Shown one piece after another: positions 5,749 to 6,206 of a DNA stretch of 6,206 bases. The notes below the pieces were generated by a model. The model saw only the letters and a program-made list of their open reading frames with translations, was not told the origin of the DNA and ran no database searches. Location of the stretch: positions 1-6,206 of the forward strand of contig JAWOGN010000026.1 of the NCBI GenBank assembly GCA_046496815.1. Direction: 5' to 3'. The DNA is from JAWOGN01 sp046496815. Its GTDB lineage: Bacteria > Desulfobacterota > DSM-4660 > Desulfatiglandales > Desulfatiglandaceae. Position numbers and translations under genes: made by a program. How positions within the stretch are numbered: position 1 is the first letter of the stretch; each line of letters opens with the position of its first letter.

Positions 5749-5777
5749 AATATAAACGTCGGGTGACCGACTGTCAA
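5749..5777 (-). promoter_or_regulatory. Near-consensus promoter of the ArsR gene
   Basis: On the minus strand a perfect -35 TTGACA (5777-5772) is followed by a 17-bp spacer and a -10 TATATT (5754-5749, five of six bases). Transcription would start near 5742, about 24 nt before the ATG. Such a strong promoter is typical of a gene that is kept repressed. Confidence 0.75.
5758..5771. promoter_or_regulatory. Inverted repeat inside the ArsR promoter spacer (candidate operator)
   Basis: GTCGG and CCGAC arms are perfect around a GTGA centre, entirely between the -35 and -10 boxes. A protein bound here would block RNA polymerase. The arms are short and GC-rich, unlike the AT-rich sites of many ArsR proteins, so the binder is uncertain. 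Confidence 0.4.
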
Positions 5778-6000
5778 AATTAATTTGGGTTTCCCTTCCC
5801 CGAGTGAAGCGGTAAAGGGTTCAGCCCCGCCGCCGACTTGAACCTGGAGACGCGCAATTTCGGTTTTGCTATGTCGCAGAGGTTCGAAGAGAAGATACCG
5901 TTCAGGAAGGCGCAGATCTTAAAGCGTTTCCCATAGACGGACTGCTGCAAAAAGGGTAGGGTATTTCAAGGTATCCTGGCCCGGACTCTTTATCATTTTT
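5778..6000. other. Intergenic DNA between divergent ArsR and KhtT-type genes
   Basis: Beyond the ArsR promoter I see no gene, tRNA or convincing hairpin here. A promoter for the KhtT-type gene should be in this stretch, but no good -35/-10 pair is visible. TATCAT at 5991-5996 lies too near the SD and lacks a -35 partner. Confidence 0.5.
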
Positions 6001-6006
6001 TTTTAC

Positions 6007-6011
6007 GGAGG
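6007..6011 (+). promoter_or_regulatory. Ribosome binding site of the KhtT-type gene
   Basis: GGAGG lies 5 nt before the ATG at 6017, after a T-rich stretch. It is a strong SD and fixes the start of a gene that leaves the window. Confidence 0.8.
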
Positions 6012-6016
6012 CGAGA

Positions 6017-6206
6017 ATGAAGATCAAAACCGGTGACCTGCCGGGAATTGGAAAACGCTATTCCTTTGAAACGGCGGAAGGAGAGAATGTGGTGGTTATC
6101 CTGCATCAAAGCGGACACAGGGAAATATTCCATTTTTCCGGGTCCGACGAAGATGAACCGGATTTTACGATAAAACTGAGTGATGAAGAGGCCCGCCAAA
6201 TGGGAA
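6017..6206 (+). CDS. khtT: KhtT-like regulatory subunit of a CPA2 K+/H+ antiporter, N-terminal part only
   Basis: The 63 visible residues match the N-terminal domain of KhtT-type proteins, the cytoplasmic subunits that gate CPA2 (KhtU-like) cation/proton antiporters. Typical features are the opening DLPGIGKRYSFET (7-19), the beta-rich segment NVVVILHQSGHREIFHF (24-40), the acidic stretch DEDEPDF (44-50), and LSDEEARQMG (54-63), which in relatives leads into the next part of the protein. The ligand-binding RCK_C (TrkA-C) domain would follow beyond the edge; the full protein is usually about 160 residues. An antiporter gene is expected directly downstream. The start is fixed by the GGAGG at 6007-6011. 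The assignment rests on motif recognition of a partial sequence, so the family is likely but the ion and ligand are not determined. Confidence 0.85.
   Translation, partial: MKIKTGDLPGIGKRYSFETAEGENVVVILHQSGHREIFHFSGSDEDEPDFTIKLSDEEARQMG

Noticed and set aside
5835..5844. Minus-strand GGTTCAAGTC resembling a tRNA T-loop
   Set aside because: The flanking bases do not form the T-stem, and no acceptor or anticodon stem can be drawn around it.
5978..5994. TGGCCCG-type sequence resembling a sigma-54 -24 element before the KhtT-type gene
   Set aside because: The -12 element lacks the required GC (CTTTA instead of TTGCA), so the match is only half a promoter.

Overview
The window looks like a chromosomal segment from an anaerobic bacterium, most likely one of the Desulfobacterota (the former Deltaproteobacteria). 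This placement is inferred from three things: a ferredoxin-dependent 2-keto acid oxidoreductase (IorA), a TrpB2-type tryptophan synthase beta-like protein beside it, and intergenic DNA carrying short TGAACC-type repeats of a kind I associate with that group. No rRNA gene, tRNA gene, transposase or CRISPR array is visible.

Left part (1-3546, minus strand): a probable three-gene operon. Read 5' to 3' on the minus strand it is trpB2 (3546-2170), then a small four-cysteine protein of unknown function (2098-1802), then iorA (1805 running off the left edge). The small gene and iorA overlap by four bases (ATGA), so they are probably translationally coupled. A perfect 12-bp inverted repeat lies between trpB2 and the small gene. 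The iorB partner would be expected just outside the left edge. The set suggests metabolism of indole, tryptophan or other aromatic amino acids: TrpB2 acts on indole and serine, and IorA/IorB converts aryl pyruvates to aryl-acetyl-CoA with reduction of ferredoxin. The leader of trpB2 holds a palindrome with an AGTTAACT core, flanked by CACCGT direct repeats, which may be an operator.

Middle (3547-4095): a 549-bp gene-free region between trpB2 and a divergent transporter gene. It holds the trpB2 ribosome binding site and putative operator, several inverted repeats including a long extended palindrome (3920-3958), and a plausible promoter for the transporter. Next is a 10-helix EamA/DMT-family transporter (4096-4980, plus strand).

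Right part: 4981-5373 is gene-free and contains short direct, inverted and tandem repeats. An ArsR-family repressor with a CxC metal-binding-type motif follows (5718-5374, minus strand). It has a near-consensus promoter that contains or adjoins inverted repeats suggesting autoregulation. At the right edge is the start of a plus-strand gene (6017 onward) whose first 63 residues match the N-terminal domain of KhtT-type regulatory subunits of CPA2 K+/H+ antiporters; an antiporter gene would be expected downstream.

Only the trpB2 / small protein / iorA group has an evident shared job. The transporter, ArsR and KhtT genes appear to be separate transcription units.
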